Numbered from the stretch's first letter, positions 33,557 through 43,508 are shown. The stretch is DNA of 64,000 nt from Leptotrichia sp. oral taxon 221 (GCF_018128245.1 NZ_CP072378.1:310001-374000), one strand, 5' to 3'. Translations and numbers: made by a program. Notes: a model not told the origin generated them from the sequence alone.

Positions 33557-34750
33557 CTAAAAAGAAATTTTTTCAAAAACTTTTTCCAAAATCGAAATAG
33601 CTTTGTCAATTTCATCGTTTGTTACATTAAATGGTGGAAAAAATCTCACAACATTATTTCCAGCTCCGACTAGCAACAATCCATTTTCCAACGCTTTTAA
33701 AACAACATCTTTTGCCAAAACTTTTTTCTCATCAAATTTTATTCCTAAAAGAAGTCCTTTTCCACGAATTTCTTCGATAAAATCGAATTTTTCCTTTAAT
33801 TTTTCCAATTTTTCCACAGAATACTGACCTTTTTCCACAACATTTTTTTCAATTAATTTGTTGTCAATTAATTCGTATAAAACAGCATTTGCAACGGCAC
33901 AAACTAAAGGATTTCCTCCGTAAGTTGAACCATGGTCGCCAGGAGCTAACACATCATTTGCCTTTCCTTTTGTCAGGCAAGCTCCGATTGGAACTCCGCC
34001 ACCAAGAGATTTTGCAATCGTAATTACATCTGGCACTAAATCAAAATTCTCGTAAGCGAACAATTTTCCAGTTCTTCCCATTCCACATTGAATTTCATCA
34101 AAAATCACAAGAGTATTATATTTTTCACTCAATTCTTTTATAGTTTCGATAAATTCAGGCTTAGCACTCTCAAGTCCACTTTCTCCCTGAATTGGCTCCA
34201 GGATAATGGCAGCAGTTTTTTCGCTTACTTTCGCTTTTAAATCTTGAACATCATTAAAATTACATTCAGTAACATTTTTCATCAATGGTTCAAACGGTTT
34301 TTGATATTTCGGCTGACCAGTGACTGCCAATGCTCCAGTACTTCTTCCGTGAAAAGAATTTTTCATATAGATTATTTCTGTCTTATCGGCAATTTTATTT
34401 CCATTTTTATCATAAGATAAATTATTTCCGTATTTTCTAGCAATTTTTAATGCCAGTTCAATTGCTTCAGTACCGCTATTTGTGAAAAAAACGCTTTCCA
34501 TTTCACTATTATCCGTAAGCTTATCAGCTAAATCTAACTGTGGCTGACTATAATACAAATTAGAAATATGTACTAATTTTTGACTTTGCTCCGTTAAAGC
34601 CTCTGTAATTACAGGACTTGCATGCCCTAAACAATTTACTGAAATTCCTGATACAAAGTCTAAATATTCATTGCCTTCATCATCATAGATATATGTTCCC
34701 TTCCCTTTTTCAAAAACTTTATTGTAACGGCTATATACATTTAATAACAT
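33557..34750 (-). CDS. argD: Acetylornithine aminotransferase
   Basis: The 397-residue PLP enzyme of class III converts N-acetylglutamate semialdehyde to N-acetylornithine. FTNSGTEAIELALKIAR near residue 90, FDEIQCGMGRTG near 217, and AKSLGGGVPIGA near 246 with the PLP-binding Lys are all present. aagaggt lies before the ATG. It follows argB in the arginine set. Confidence 0.95.
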   Translation of the reverse strand: MLLNVYSRYNKVFEKGKGTYIYDDEGNEYLDFVSGISVNCLGHASPVITEALTEQSQKLVHISNLYYSQPQLDLADKLTDNSEMESVFFTNSGTEAIELALKIARKYGNNLSYDKNGNKIADKTEIIYMKNSFHGRSTGALAVTGQPKYQKPFEPLMKNVTECNFNDVQDLKAKVSEKTAAIILEPIQGESGLESAKPEFIETIKELSEKYNTLVIFDEIQCGMGRTGKLFAYENFDLVPDVITIAKSLGGGVPIGACLTKGKANDVLAPGDHGSTYGGNPLVCAVANAVLYELIDNKLIEKNVVEKGQYSVEKLEKLKEKFDFIEEIRGKGLLLGIKFDEKKVLAKDVVLKALENGLLLVGAGNNVVRFFPPFNVTNDEIDKAISILEKVFEKISF

Positions 34751-34878
34751 ATTATTACCTCTTTCTTATTTTTCTTAATCTTCTAAATATTCAATAGATT
34801 TATAATTTTTAATTTTAGAATAATTGCTTTAAGTAAATGAATTATCTATCATTACAAATTTTTATTTTTAGGATAATT

Positions 34879-35769
34879 TTAACTTTCAGAATTTTCCTCT
34901 TTTTTTATTAAAGTTCCAGCTCCTTCAACTGTAAACAACTCAAGGATTACGGAATGTTCCAATTTCCCATTTAGAATAACAACATTTTCTACGCCATTTT
35001 TTATCGCATTTAGGCAAGTTGTAACTTTTGGAAGCATACCTCCACTGATAATTTCCCGTTCTATTAAATCATTTACTCTTTTCACATCAATTTCATCAAT
35101 AAGAGTTTTTTTATCATTGTAATCAAGCAAAATTCCATCAACATCTGTCAAAAATATCAGTCTGTCAGCCTGTAATTTTCCAGCAATTGCACCTGCCACA
35201 TAATCTGCATTAATATTGTATGTCTGACCATTTTTGTCAACTCCAATTGAAGAAATCACAGGAATCGTATCATTCGACTCCAATAATTTTATAACTTCCG
35301 TATTAATTTCCTTAATCTCTCCGACAAATCCAATATCAACCTTTTCTCCATCAACTTCAACAAACTTTTTCTCAACGAATACCATATTTCCATCTTTTCC
35401 GCTAAGGCCAACAGCTTTTCCGCCATATTTATTGATATCTGACACAATTCCTTTATTAACTTTTCCAGAAAGAACCATTTCCACAATTTCCATCGTTTCT
35501 TCATCAGTCACACGATTTCCTGCAATAAATTTGCTTTCTTTTCCAATTTTTTGAAGCATCTCATTTATTTCAGGCCCTCCACCATGCACAAGCACAGGAT
35601 TTATTCCAACATATTTCATAAGAACCACATCTTGAATGAACTGTTCCCGAGCAACAGGATTAACCATCGCACTTCCGCCATATTTAATAACAATCGTTTT
35701 ATTATGATATTTTTTTATAAATGGCAACGCCTTTACTAAAATTTTCGCTTTATCTAAATTTGAAATCAT
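34879..35769 (-). CDS. argB: Acetylglutamate kinase
   Basis: The 296-residue amino-acid kinase phosphorylates N-acetylglutamate. VIKYGGSAM near residue 27, VHGGGPEIN near 60, and NADYVAGAIAGKLQADRLIFLTDVDG-type C-terminal sequence (residues about 184-209) are typical. The N-terminal helix (ISNLDKAKILVKALPFI) is the kind seen in arginine-sensitive hexameric forms, suggesting feedback inhibition. It lies between argJ and argD. Confidence 0.96.
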   Translation of the reverse strand: MISNLDKAKILVKALPFIKKYHNKTIVIKYGGSAMVNPVAREQFIQDVVLMKYVGINPVLVHGGGPEINEMLQKIGKESKFIAGNRVTDEETMEIVEMVLSGKVNKGIVSDINKYGGKAVGLSGKDGNMVFVEKKFVEVDGEKVDIGFVGEIKEINTEVIKLLESNDTIPVISSIGVDKNGQTYNINADYVAGAIAGKLQADRLIFLTDVDGILLDYNDKKTLIDEIDVKRVNDLIEREIISGGMLPKVTTCLNAIKNGVENVVILNGKLEHSVILELFTVEGAGTLIKKEENSES

Positions 35770-35911
35770 ATTTTCCCTTTCTTTTATTAAAATTTTTCTT
35801 ATTTTTTTAGTTTTTCAAAAATTTAATTTTATAAATAATTCTTTTAAAAAATTATCTTGAAAAATCTACTAACAAAAAATTCTTAAAATCATAAATTTAT
35901 TTTAAAAATTA

Positions 35912-37132
35912 TTAAGTATGATACTCCGCATTAATTTTCACATAATCATAACTCAAGTCACATCCCCAAGCAGTCGCTTCAAACTCTCCATCATTTAATT
36001 CAATAATTATTTCAACGGTTTCAGCCTTTAAAATTTTCTCAGCTTTTGGAACATCAAAATCCTGTGCCATACCATTTTTCGCAACTTGAACCATATCATT
36101 TCCAGCTTTTAGGAAAATATTAACTTTATCAATCATTAAATCAGCTTCTGAATATCCAACCGCACACAGAATTCTTCCCCAGTTTGGGTCGCCACCAAAA
36201 ACCGCCGCTTTAAAAAGACTTGAAGTGATAACTGATTTTGAAACTTTTTTCGCATCTTCCAATGTTTTTGCTCCATTTGTTGTAACTTGAATCAATTTTG
36301 TTGCACCTTCTCCATCTTTCGCAATTAATTTAGCCAATTCTTCATTCACTTTGTATAACGCCTTTTTAAACTCATCATATCCAGCTGAATTTTCATCAAC
36401 AATTTTTTCATTCCCTGCAAGTCCGTTCGCCAAAACGCAAGCCATATCATTTGTACTCGTATCTCCGTCAACTGAAATCATATTGAAAGTGTTGTCAGCA
36501 ATTTCAGAAAACATTTTTTGCAACAAAGATTTTTCAATATTTACATCAGTTACAGTAAATGAAAGCATTGTCGCCATATTTGGATGGATCATTCCAGAAC
36601 CTTTACACATTCCAGCTACTTTCACCTTTTTCCCAGCAATCTCAATTTCCAAGCAAATCTGCTTAACAAAGGTGTCGGTAGTCATAATCGCAGTAGCCGC
36701 ATCAATTCCGCCATCTTCTGACAAATTTTCCACTACTTGATTAATTCCGTTTTCAATTTTTTCCATATCAAGCTGAACTCCGATAATTCCAGTGGACTGA
36801 ACTAAAACTTCCTCAGCACTCAATCCTAATTTATTTGCAACGATCTCGGTCATTTTTTTCGCATTCGCAAGTCCAGTATCCCCCGTACAAGAATTTGCAT
36901 TTCCACTATTTACAATAATCGCTTGTGTATTATTATTTTTTACATGCTCAATATCCAAAATAATTGGTGCAGCCTTTGCCAAATTTTTTGTAAAAACCGC
37001 AGCTGAAACCGCTTTTTCCTCACTATAAATCAAAGCCATATCTTTTTTTCCACTTTTTTTCAATTTTGCTGATATTCCAGTTGCTTTAATTCCTTTAACA
37101 TCAGTAATCGTTCCATTTTCTATTATTTTCAT
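35912..37132 (-). CDS. argJ: Bifunctional ornithine acetyltransferase / N-acetylglutamate synthase
   Basis: The 406-residue protein recycles the acetyl group from acetylornithine to glutamate. The self-cleavage site with the nucleophilic Thr is visible in GMIHPNMATMLSF near residue 185. GGDPNWGRILCAVGYS near 315 is conserved. It cleaves itself into alpha and beta chains. With argJ present, the cyclic acetyl route is used; no argA or argE lies in the window. It follows argC. Confidence 0.96.
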   Translation of the reverse strand: MKIIENGTITDVKGIKATGISAKLKKSGKKDMALIYSEEKAVSAAVFTKNLAKAAPIILDIEHVKNNNTQAIIVNSGNANSCTGDTGLANAKKMTEIVANKLGLSAEEVLVQSTGIIGVQLDMEKIENGINQVVENLSEDGGIDAATAIMTTDTFVKQICLEIEIAGKKVKVAGMCKGSGMIHPNMATMLSFTVTDVNIEKSLLQKMFSEIADNTFNMISVDGDTSTNDMACVLANGLAGNEKIVDENSAGYDEFKKALYKVNEELAKLIAKDGEGATKLIQVTTNGAKTLEDAKKVSKSVITSSLFKAAVFGGDPNWGRILCAVGYSEADLMIDKVNIFLKAGNDMVQVAKNGMAQDFDVPKAEKILKAETVEIIIELNDGEFEATAWGCDLSYDYVKINAEYHT

Positions 37133-37248
37133 ATAACTTTTTGTATGATAAATAATTTTTAATTATTTTATAAAAATTATGAATCACACGCTCCTTTCTT
37201 TTTTATCTGTAAAATTCCTATTAATAAAGTCTTATTAACAAAATATTT

Positions 37249-38298
37249 TTATAAATACATCGACAAAAATTCCAATCCTTCTTTTTCTTCAAATCCAAAT
37301 AAAATATTCATACTCTGAACCGCCTGTCCACCAGCACCTTTTATCAAATTATCAATGGCCGATACAATAACAATGTTTCCATATTCCTTGTCATATCGAA
37401 CACCAATCTCACAAATATTACTATTTTTCACATTTTTTATCTCTGGCAAATTTTCAGTAACTCTCACAAAATACTCATTTTTATAAAATTCATTATAAAT
37501 TTCATAAATTTTTTCTTCTGTCAAACTTTCCTTAAATTCATCCTTCACATCCAAATAAATTGTCGAAAGAATCCCTCTATTTATTGGTAACAAGTGCGGA
37601 GTAAATACTAAATTAATATCCCCATTCGATAATTTATCCATCTCTTGCTTTATTTCAGGCGTGTGTCTATGTTTCAAAATGTTATAAGCCTTAAAATTTT
37701 CATTAACTTCAGCATAAATTAAATCCAATTTAGCACTTCTTCCAGCTCCCGAAACTCCTGACTTCGAATCAACAATAATTTTTTTCGTATCAACAAGTCC
37801 ATTTTTTAATAACGGTGCCACGCCTAAAATAGCAGAAGTGGGATAACATCCAGGCGAAGCCACAACCTTCGTATTTTTAATTTCTTCTTTGTGAATTTCA
37901 GGAAGCCCGTAAACTGCATTTTTATTGATTTCTGGATAATTATGTTTCACTTTGTACCATTTTTCATAAATCTCTGAATCATCCAATCTAAAATCCGCTC
38001 CCAAATCTATAACTTTTACATCTTTTTCCAAAGCCAATTTCGTCATATCTTCCGACATTCCATGAGGTAAAGCTAAAAATAAAACATCAATTTTCTCCAA
38101 ATTCTCCTTAACTTCTTCAATCGAAATCAATTTTTTCTCAAAATATTTCTTATAATTTTTATAAATATCTCCAATATTTTCCCCCGCAAATGAATGCGAT
38201 GAAATAAATTCTATTTCAACCTCTTTGTGATTATTTAAAATCCATAATAATTGCTGTCCAGCATAACCTGTTGCTCCTACAATTCCTGCTTTTATCAT
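37249..38298 (-). CDS. argC: N-acetyl-gamma-glutamyl-phosphate reductase
   Basis: The 349-residue enzyme reduces N-acetylglutamyl phosphate with NADPH. The N-terminal KAGIVGATGYAGQQLL is the nucleotide-binding loop and SPGCYPTSA near residue 146 holds the active Cys. The start at 38298 is preferred because a ggaggaaaaa site lies 5 nt upstream on the minus strand; an earlier ATG at 38337 lacks one. It is first in argC-J-B-D and is preceded by a leader peptide and two hairpins. Confidence 0.95.
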   Translation of the reverse strand: MIKAGIVGATGYAGQQLLWILNNHKEVEIEFISSHSFAGENIGDIYKNYKKYFEKKLISIEEVKENLEKIDVLFLALPHGMSEDMTKLALEKDVKVIDLGADFRLDDSEIYEKWYKVKHNYPEINKNAVYGLPEIHKEEIKNTKVVASPGCYPTSAILGVAPLLKNGLVDTKKIIVDSKSGVSGAGRSAKLDLIYAEVNENFKAYNILKHRHTPEIKQEMDKLSNGDINLVFTPHLLPINRGILSTIYLDVKDEFKESLTEEKIYEIYNEFYKNEYFVRVTENLPEIKNVKNSNICEIGVRYDKEYGNIVIVSAIDNLIKGAGGQAVQSMNILFGFEEKEGLEFLSMYL

Positions 38299-38428
38299 AT
38301 TTTTTCCTCCATTTTTCGTTTCATTTTTTAAATTCAATAATTTAAGTAGAACTCACTTAATCAAATATTTTCAAATTTAATAAACTCGTAGCTAAATTTT
38401 TTACAAAATTTTACTAAAATTAGTAACA

Positions 38429-38454
38429 AAAAAGCCCGTAATATTTACAGGCTT
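38429..38454 (-). terminator. Hairpin 2 of the arg leader, terminator-like
   Basis: On the minus strand aagcc and ggctt (with part of tgtaaatattacg) form a stem followed by tttttt. It lies about 130 nt before argC, so it can act as an attenuator. Confidence 0.65.
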
Positions 38455-38481
38455 CTCATTTTTAAAAAATAATTTTTCTGA

Positions 38482-38519
38482 TAAAAATAAAAAGCCAATA
38501 ACCCTAAGATTATTGACTT
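38482..38519 (-). terminator. Hairpin 1 of the arg leader, terminator-like
   Basis: On the minus strand aagtcaataatc pairs with ggttattggctt, followed by tttattttt. It lies about 24 nt after the leader-peptide stop codon. Confidence 0.65.
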
Positions 38520-38542
38520 CATTTATCTATTCAAAAGAAATA

Positions 38543-38623
38543 TTAAAAATTAGCAATAATAAAGGATTGCAAAAAATAAATTGTTATTCTTCTGTTGTCC
38601 CTTATCCTAGTAACTAATTTCAT
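38543..38623 (-). CDS. Arginine-rich leader peptide of the arg genes
   Basis: A 26-codon frame on the minus strand has a strong site (gaggaggaag) before its ATG. Its beginning, MKLVTRIRDNRR, has four Arg codons (residues 6, 8, 11, 12; agg, agg, aga, aga). Two terminator-like hairpins follow before argC. This is the layout of ribosome-mediated attenuation: stalling at Arg codons when charged tRNA-Arg is low would favour readthrough. It is unannotated-type small coding sequence; the mechanism is inference. Confidence 0.7.
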   Translation of the reverse strand: MKLVTRIRDNRRITIYFLQSFIIANF

Positions 38624-38703
38624 AATACTTCCTCCTCACATTTCATTTTTATAAATTTTATTTTTTTCACTTTAATTTTTTATGTTATTTTTTCTATGTA
38701 TTT

Positions 38704-38732
38704 ATAATAACAAATTTTTTATAAAAAATCAA
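38704..38732 (-). promoter_or_regulatory. Promoter of the arg operon
   Basis: On the minus strand ttgatt (-35, 38732-38727) and tattat (-10, 38709-38704) are 17 bp apart. Transcription would begin about 75 nt before the leader peptide. Confidence 0.55.
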
Positions 38733-38818
38733 TATGTTTCGTATATAAGTTTTAAATACAATGATATATAAAACTTATGTATTTAATAAATTATATAATG
38801 AAATATTTTGAATTTATT

Positions 38819-38847
38819 ACAATTTATTATACAATTCAATAAATTGT
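38819..38847. terminator. Perfect stem-loop after the 38884 gene
   Basis: acaatttatt and aataaattgt form a 10-bp perfect stem with a 9-nt loop, 37 bp beyond the stop of the methyltransferase gene (minus strand). No strong T-run follows, so the terminator role is tentative. Confidence 0.4.
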
Positions 38848-38883
38848 TGTATAACATTATAATTTATATAGTATCAATTATTC

Positions 38884-40416
38884 CTATTTTTTTACAAAAT
38901 AATGTAAATTTTCAAATTTTTTAAGTGCTTCTTCAAGATATTCTTCAGCTGGCACTTCAAAACTTCCTTCATCAGTGTGTCTGTAAATAGGTACATCTTT
39001 CAATGCTTTTAAAAGATTCTTTTTAGTAGTTGGTTCTTTCAATGCTTTTATCACGATAACATCGATTGCGTTTAAGCCATTAATAAGTTGGTTTCTGTAA
39101 TTAGAAGCACCAATAAATGTGTTGCTTTCGTCAACGATTGTATCAAGATATTTAATGAATTTTTCTGGAACGTAAACTTTGTTTTCTTCAAATTTTACTT
39201 TTTCAAAGTTAGAGCAGTAGTAAGATACTTTTCCATCAATCATATTTACTAATAAGAATGCTCTGAATTTTTTTAATTTTTCTTCAATTTCTTCATCTGA
39301 AAGTCCTTTTTCTTTGTAGAAATCTTTAACAACTGATACTTGGAAAATATTTTTTTCTTCCAATAATTTTTTTGTTAATTCTGAAACTTCTGGAAAATTG
39401 TTGATTTCTTGTTCAGAATATTCAGGGATGTAGTAGAATTTATCAAAAATTTCATTGTTAATAGATTCTGTAAAATTCAATTTTTCAGCTTGACTTTTTT
39501 TACAAATTAAAGATTTTCTAAATTGAGTATCTAAAATGAAGTCGATACATTGTTCTTTAATAATATGGTTTCCACCCGATAATTGTTCGATTCTATCTTT
39601 AGTTTCTTTTTTGTAAATACTTGCGAAAGATAATCTCAAGTTAATGTCAGAAACATGTATTAACCCTTTCTTTTCAAGCATTTCTGCAAATTCAGAAAAA
39701 TACATTGGATCGTTAATTGCTTCTAAGTATTCGTGTCCGACGTAATAGTTTTGCATTTTTAAAACTTTTTCCATAAGTGCAATAAATTCTTTTTTCTTCT
39801 CAGAAATATCTGTATAAAGTTTCATTTGTTCAATCATAATTTCTAAGAAAACTTTTCCTCTTTCAGTTTTAGTTTGTAAACTTTCATCTTTAAAATATTT
39901 GTTTACATAAAGCATCATATCTCTAATTTTTTGTCCTTCTTTCCAACCAGGAAGAGTATTGTAAGAAATGTATGCTAATCCATTTTCATTTAGGTTAGTG
40001 TTGCAAATTGATATCATTTTATCTTTTACAGCATCTGGAATCCATGAAAAAACTCCGTGAGTAATAATGTAATCAAATTTTCCAAAACTTTCGTCAATTT
40101 CCATAATATCTTTTTGATGTAATTCGATATTTTTCAATCCCATTTTTTCAATCATTTTTTTTCCAGTATTTATTTGTTCTTCAGTTAAATCCACTCCAAC
40201 ATAGTAATTGTCAGGATAATACAATGCTTGAGTAATAATGTTTCCACCAAAAGAACATCCTAATTCTAAGATTCTAGAATTTTTTGTAGAACTCGCAGGT
40301 TCCAAACCAAAAAGTGTACCACAAGCCTCTAAAGTAAGTGGACTTGAGTAGCTAAAAGGATTAGATTTATAAACCATTTCATCATAAGTATTTTTCTCTA
40401 AATTTTCTATTTTCAT
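38884..40416 (-). CDS. SAM-dependent methyltransferase with regulatory domain, protein-lysine methyltransferase-like
   Basis: The 510-residue protein has a class I methyltransferase fold in residues about 30-190: LELGCSFGGN is the SAM-binding loop, YYVGVDLTEEQI the acidic end of strand 2, and FDYIITHGVFSWIP follows. Residues about 215-300 match the methyltransferase regulatory domain, and the C-terminal 200 residues form a mostly helical domain. This plan is that of Rickettsia PKMT1/2, which methylate lysines of outer-membrane autotransporters. Lys-rich autotransporters are encoded 4 kb away, so a similar role is plausible, but it is inference. Transcribed alone on the minus strand. Confidence 0.78.
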   Translation of the reverse strand: MKIENLEKNTYDEMVYKSNPFSYSSPLTLEACGTLFGLEPASSTKNSRILELGCSFGGNIITQALYYPDNYYVGVDLTEEQINTGKKMIEKMGLKNIELHQKDIMEIDESFGKFDYIITHGVFSWIPDAVKDKMISICNTNLNENGLAYISYNTLPGWKEGQKIRDMMLYVNKYFKDESLQTKTERGKVFLEIMIEQMKLYTDISEKKKEFIALMEKVLKMQNYYVGHEYLEAINDPMYFSEFAEMLEKKGLIHVSDINLRLSFASIYKKETKDRIEQLSGGNHIIKEQCIDFILDTQFRKSLICKKSQAEKLNFTESINNEIFDKFYYIPEYSEQEINNFPEVSELTKKLLEEKNIFQVSVVKDFYKEKGLSDEEIEEKLKKFRAFLLVNMIDGKVSYYCSNFEKVKFEENKVYVPEKFIKYLDTIVDESNTFIGASNYRNQLINGLNAIDVIVIKALKEPTTKKNLLKALKDVPIYRHTDEGSFEVPAEEYLEEALKKFENLHYFVKK

Positions 40417-40680
40417 TTAAATAATAACTCCTTTATTAATTTTTCGACTTATATTATACACTAAAAATTGAAAATAATAAATACTATTTTTAAAAAATTA
40501 TTAGAAATTTCTTTTTATTTTTGTTGTTGTAAAAAGAAACAAAAAAGACTTAGCATTATATTTTCTTTTTAAAATTTCTAGTACATTAAGTCTTAAAAAA
40601 AACATAATAATATGATAAAATTATAAAAATTGCTAAAAAATAAAAAAATTAAGATTATATAGAAAGGAATTTGTGGTAAA

Positions 40681-41610
40681 ATGAAATTTCCTGAAGCGTT
40701 GAAAAAAGGGGACAATGTATTTGTGTTTTGTCCGTCGTCACCGATTTTTCCAGAGGATTTGGAGAAGTGTGAGAAGGCGATAAAAGATTTGGGTTTTAAT
40801 CCTGTTTTTGGAAATAGTTTGAGGGAGAGTTATGGTGGATATATGGCTGGAAGTCCCGAAATTAGGGTGGCTGACTTGCACGAGGCTTTTTCGAGAGAGG
40901 ATATAAAGGGGATAATTTGTGCGAAAGGAGGATATAGTGCGTCGCTTATGTTGGATAAAATTGATTATGAGTTGATAAGAAATAATCCGAAAGTTTTTGT
41001 TGGATATAGTGATGTTACTAATTTGCATGTTGTTTTTAATCAGAAGTGTGATTTGGGTACATATCATGGGCCTATGGTGAAATCAAATATGTTTGAGAAT
41101 TTTAATGATTATACGAAAAATTCGTTTTTGAAAGCATTGGAAAATGAAAAATGGATTCACAAAAATCCAGATTATATCGAAATTTCTGTTTTGGAAACTG
41201 GAAATAATAATTTTGATGAAGTTGAAGGGATTATAACAGGTGGAAATTTAGCGATAATTGCTACAACATTAGGAACTTGGTATGAAATTGATGTAAAAGA
41301 TAAAATTTTGTTTTTAGAGGATGTGGAAGAGCCAGTTGGTTCGATTCATAGAATGTTGACTCATTTGAAGAATTGTGGAAAACTTAATGAGTGTAAAGCG
41401 ATAATTTTTGGGAATTTTGCTGATTGTGGAAATAAATATGATGAAAATTATGGTGTGATGGAAATGTTAAAAGATTTTTTCAAAGATTATGACAAGCCAG
41501 TAATTTACAATTTTGAAAGTGGTCATGCGAAACCATTTTTGGCAACAGTTCCTTTAGGAGCGACTTGTAAAATTAATGTGAAGACTAAAGAAATTTCATT
41601 TGAGAAATAG
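40681..41610 (+). CDS. LD-carboxypeptidase, peptidase family S66
   Basis: The 309-residue cytoplasmic serine peptidase probably removes the terminal D-Ala from murein tetrapeptides (LdcA) or acts on microcin-like substrates (MccF). GYSDVTNLH near residue 107 holds the nucleophile Ser; the Glu and His of the triad should lie near residue 205 (VEGIITGGNL region) and in SGHAKPFLATVPLG near 280. CAKGGYSASLML near 80 is conserved. It starts a plus-strand group with a dipeptidase and a gamma-glutamyl hydrolase, together suggesting recycling of peptidoglycan or host peptides. Confidence 0.9.
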   Translation: MKFPEALKKGDNVFVFCPSSPIFPEDLEKCEKAIKDLGFNPVFGNSLRESYGGYMAGSPEIRVADLHEAFSREDIKGIICAKGGYSASLMLDKIDYELIRNNPKVFVGYSDVTNLHVVFNQKCDLGTYHGPMVKSNMFENFNDYTKNSFLKALENEKWIHKNPDYIEISVLETGNNNFDEVEGIITGGNLAIIATTLGTWYEIDVKDKILFLEDVEEPVGSIHRMLTHLKNCGKLNECKAIIFGNFADCGNKYDENYGVMEMLKDFFKDYDKPVIYNFESGHAKPFLATVPLGATCKINVKTKEISFEK

Positions 41611-41677
41611 AGGACTTTAGAGAGTTTTCTTGATTCTTTTTGTGATGAATAAATAAATTAAGAGAGAGGAGAAAAGA

Positions 41678-42640
41678 ATGTTTTTTGATATGCACGCTGA
41701 TGTGTGGACTGATACACTTTGGCAATATGAAAAAGGGAATAAAGATGTAATTAGAAATAAATATAAAGAAAAATTTGAGGAAGGTGGACTTACTGGTGGA
41801 ATTTTTGTGATTTATCAAAATGCGATGAAGACACAGACGCCAGAAGAGGATTTTTTTAAAAATTTGAGAATTATGACGGAAGAAGTTCATCGAGCAAGGG
41901 ACATTATTCATATAATTAAAGAGGCTGATGATTTTGAGAAAGCTAGGGAATTAAATAAGTTTGCGGTTATGCTTGGGATTGAAGGATTACCTGGGATTGG
42001 TGATAAATTGGATTATATTTATTTGTTGGAGCAGTTGGGCGTTCGGCATATTGGATTGACTTGGAATGAGACAAATGCTTTTGCAACTGGGCAAAAAGGA
42101 GATCCAAATCGTGGATTGACTGACTTAGGGATTGAAGCGGTTAAAATTATTGAGGAATTGGGAATTGTGTTGGATCTTTCACATGCTAATGATAAAACAT
42201 TTTGGGATGTGGCAAAACATGCGAAAAAACCATTTGTAGCGACACATTCAAATTCAAGAGTTCTTTGTCCTGCGATGAGAAATTTAACTGACGATCAATT
42301 AGCTGTTATAAAAGAGCGTGGTGGAATGGTTGGAATGAATAGTTATCACGGTTTTGTGAGTCAAAATCCTGAAGAAAAAAATCTTGAAACATTGTTAAAT
42401 CACATGGAATATGTTGCGGAACGAATTGGGTTGGATAAGATCGGATTTGGACTTGATTTGGGTGAATATTATACGCCTGAGGGAGAGGATCCAGAAGGAC
42501 TTTTAGGTGTAAAAGATGTTACTGAAATAAAAAATATTGCAAAAGCCTTGAAAAATAGAGGGTATTCGCAAAAGGAAATTGATATGGTAACATATGGAAA
42601 TTTTGTTGAGTTTTACAAAAAATTGAGAGCAGATAAATAA
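41678..42640 (+). CDS. Membrane-dipeptidase family (M19) zinc dipeptidase
   Basis: The 320-residue enzyme begins with MFFDMHADVW (H-x-D zinc ligands). IEGLPGIG near residue 105 gives the bridging Glu, and VLDLSHAND near 164 and ATHSNSR near 185 give the histidines. It would split dipeptides, including L-D ones. No signal peptide is present, so it is cytoplasmic. gagaggag precedes the ATG; 67 bp separate it from the LD-carboxypeptidase gene. Confidence 0.9.
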   Translation: MFFDMHADVWTDTLWQYEKGNKDVIRNKYKEKFEEGGLTGGIFVIYQNAMKTQTPEEDFFKNLRIMTEEVHRARDIIHIIKEADDFEKARELNKFAVMLGIEGLPGIGDKLDYIYLLEQLGVRHIGLTWNETNAFATGQKGDPNRGLTDLGIEAVKIIEELGIVLDLSHANDKTFWDVAKHAKKPFVATHSNSRVLCPAMRNLTDDQLAVIKERGGMVGMNSYHGFVSQNPEEKNLETLLNHMEYVAERIGLDKIGFGLDLGEYYTPEGEDPEGLLGVKDVTEIKNIAKALKNRGYSQKEIDMVTYGNFVEFYKKLRADK

Positions 42641-42782
42641 TAGGAAAATAGAATGATTGAGAATGTAATTGAATTTATTTGCTTGAAGTTTTATTTGAAA
42701 GTTTTGAATAATAGAAAAGAGTATATTGTTAAAAAAATAGAAAATAATAATTTTGATTTAATTTACAGAAGGGAAGAAAAAA

Positions 42783-43508
42783 ATGAGAAAACCAGTAATA
42801 GGAATAACATCATCTTACGAAAATAATCCAGAAAGACAAAATTCTTACTTAACAAGTGTTTCGATGGATTATAGTAAAGCGGTAATGGAATCGGGAGGAA
42901 TTCCGTTTGTGTTGCCAGTTCATGAAAATTTGGAAGTTATTAGAGAGCAGATTCAGCATTTGGATGGATTGTTGTTAGCAGGAGGAGGAGATCCAGATCC
43001 AGTGCTTTATGGTGAGGATTGTTTGCAGAATGTTGGGAGTATTACGCCTGAGAGAGATGCGTTTGAATTGGCGATTTTAGAGGAGTTTTTGAAGACTGAG
43101 AAACCGATTTTAGGTATTTGTCGTGGATTACAGTTGGCGAATGTTTATTACGGTGGAACACTTTACCAAGATATCTCGTACATTGACACAAAAATTCAAC
43201 ATAGACAAACTTGGTTACAGCAATTGCCAACTCATAATATCGATATTTTGGAAAAGGATAATATTTTGTATGAAATTTTTGGAGAAAAAGCAAGAGTAAA
43301 TTCGTTTCATCATCAAATGATTAAAGATATGGGAAAAGGGTTAACACCGATTGCAAAAGCGTCTGATGGAGTTGTTGAAGCATTTCAAAATAAAAATCAT
43401 CCATTTTTTTATGGAGTTCAATGGCACCCTGAAATGATGTCTACTCGTGGAAATGAAGATATGAAAAAGATTTTTGATAGATTTATTGGAGCTTGTAATA
43501 CGAAATAA
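42783..43508 (+). CDS. Gamma-glutamyl hydrolase family (PuuD-like, C26)
   Basis: The 241-residue class I glutamine-amidotransferase-like hydrolase contains LLAGGGDPDP near residue 60, the nucleophile in GICRGLQ (C113), and the His-Glu of QWHPEM near residue 217. It would cleave gamma-glutamyl bonds, for example in gamma-glutamyl-GABA or gamma-linked peptides. Next to LD-carboxypeptidase and dipeptidase genes, a role in taking apart murein peptides with gamma-D-Glu links is plausible. Strong site gaagggaag before the ATG. Confidence 0.87.
   Translation: MRKPVIGITSSYENNPERQNSYLTSVSMDYSKAVMESGGIPFVLPVHENLEVIREQIQHLDGLLLAGGGDPDPVLYGEDCLQNVGSITPERDAFELAILEEFLKTEKPILGICRGLQLANVYYGGTLYQDISYIDTKIQHRQTWLQQLPTHNIDILEKDNILYEIFGEKARVNSFHHQMIKDMGKGLTPIAKASDGVVEAFQNKNHPFFYGVQWHPEMMSTRGNEDMKKIFDRFIGACNTK

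Noticed and set aside
36351-36740. 129-codon plus-strand frame within argJ
   Set aside because: Antisense to a clear argJ coding sequence and without a ribosome site.
38800-38850. TGAAT/ATTCA pair near the arg region as an ArgR box
   Set aside because: The half-sites are about 19 nt apart and do not form the usual 18-bp palindrome; A/T-rich chance is likely.
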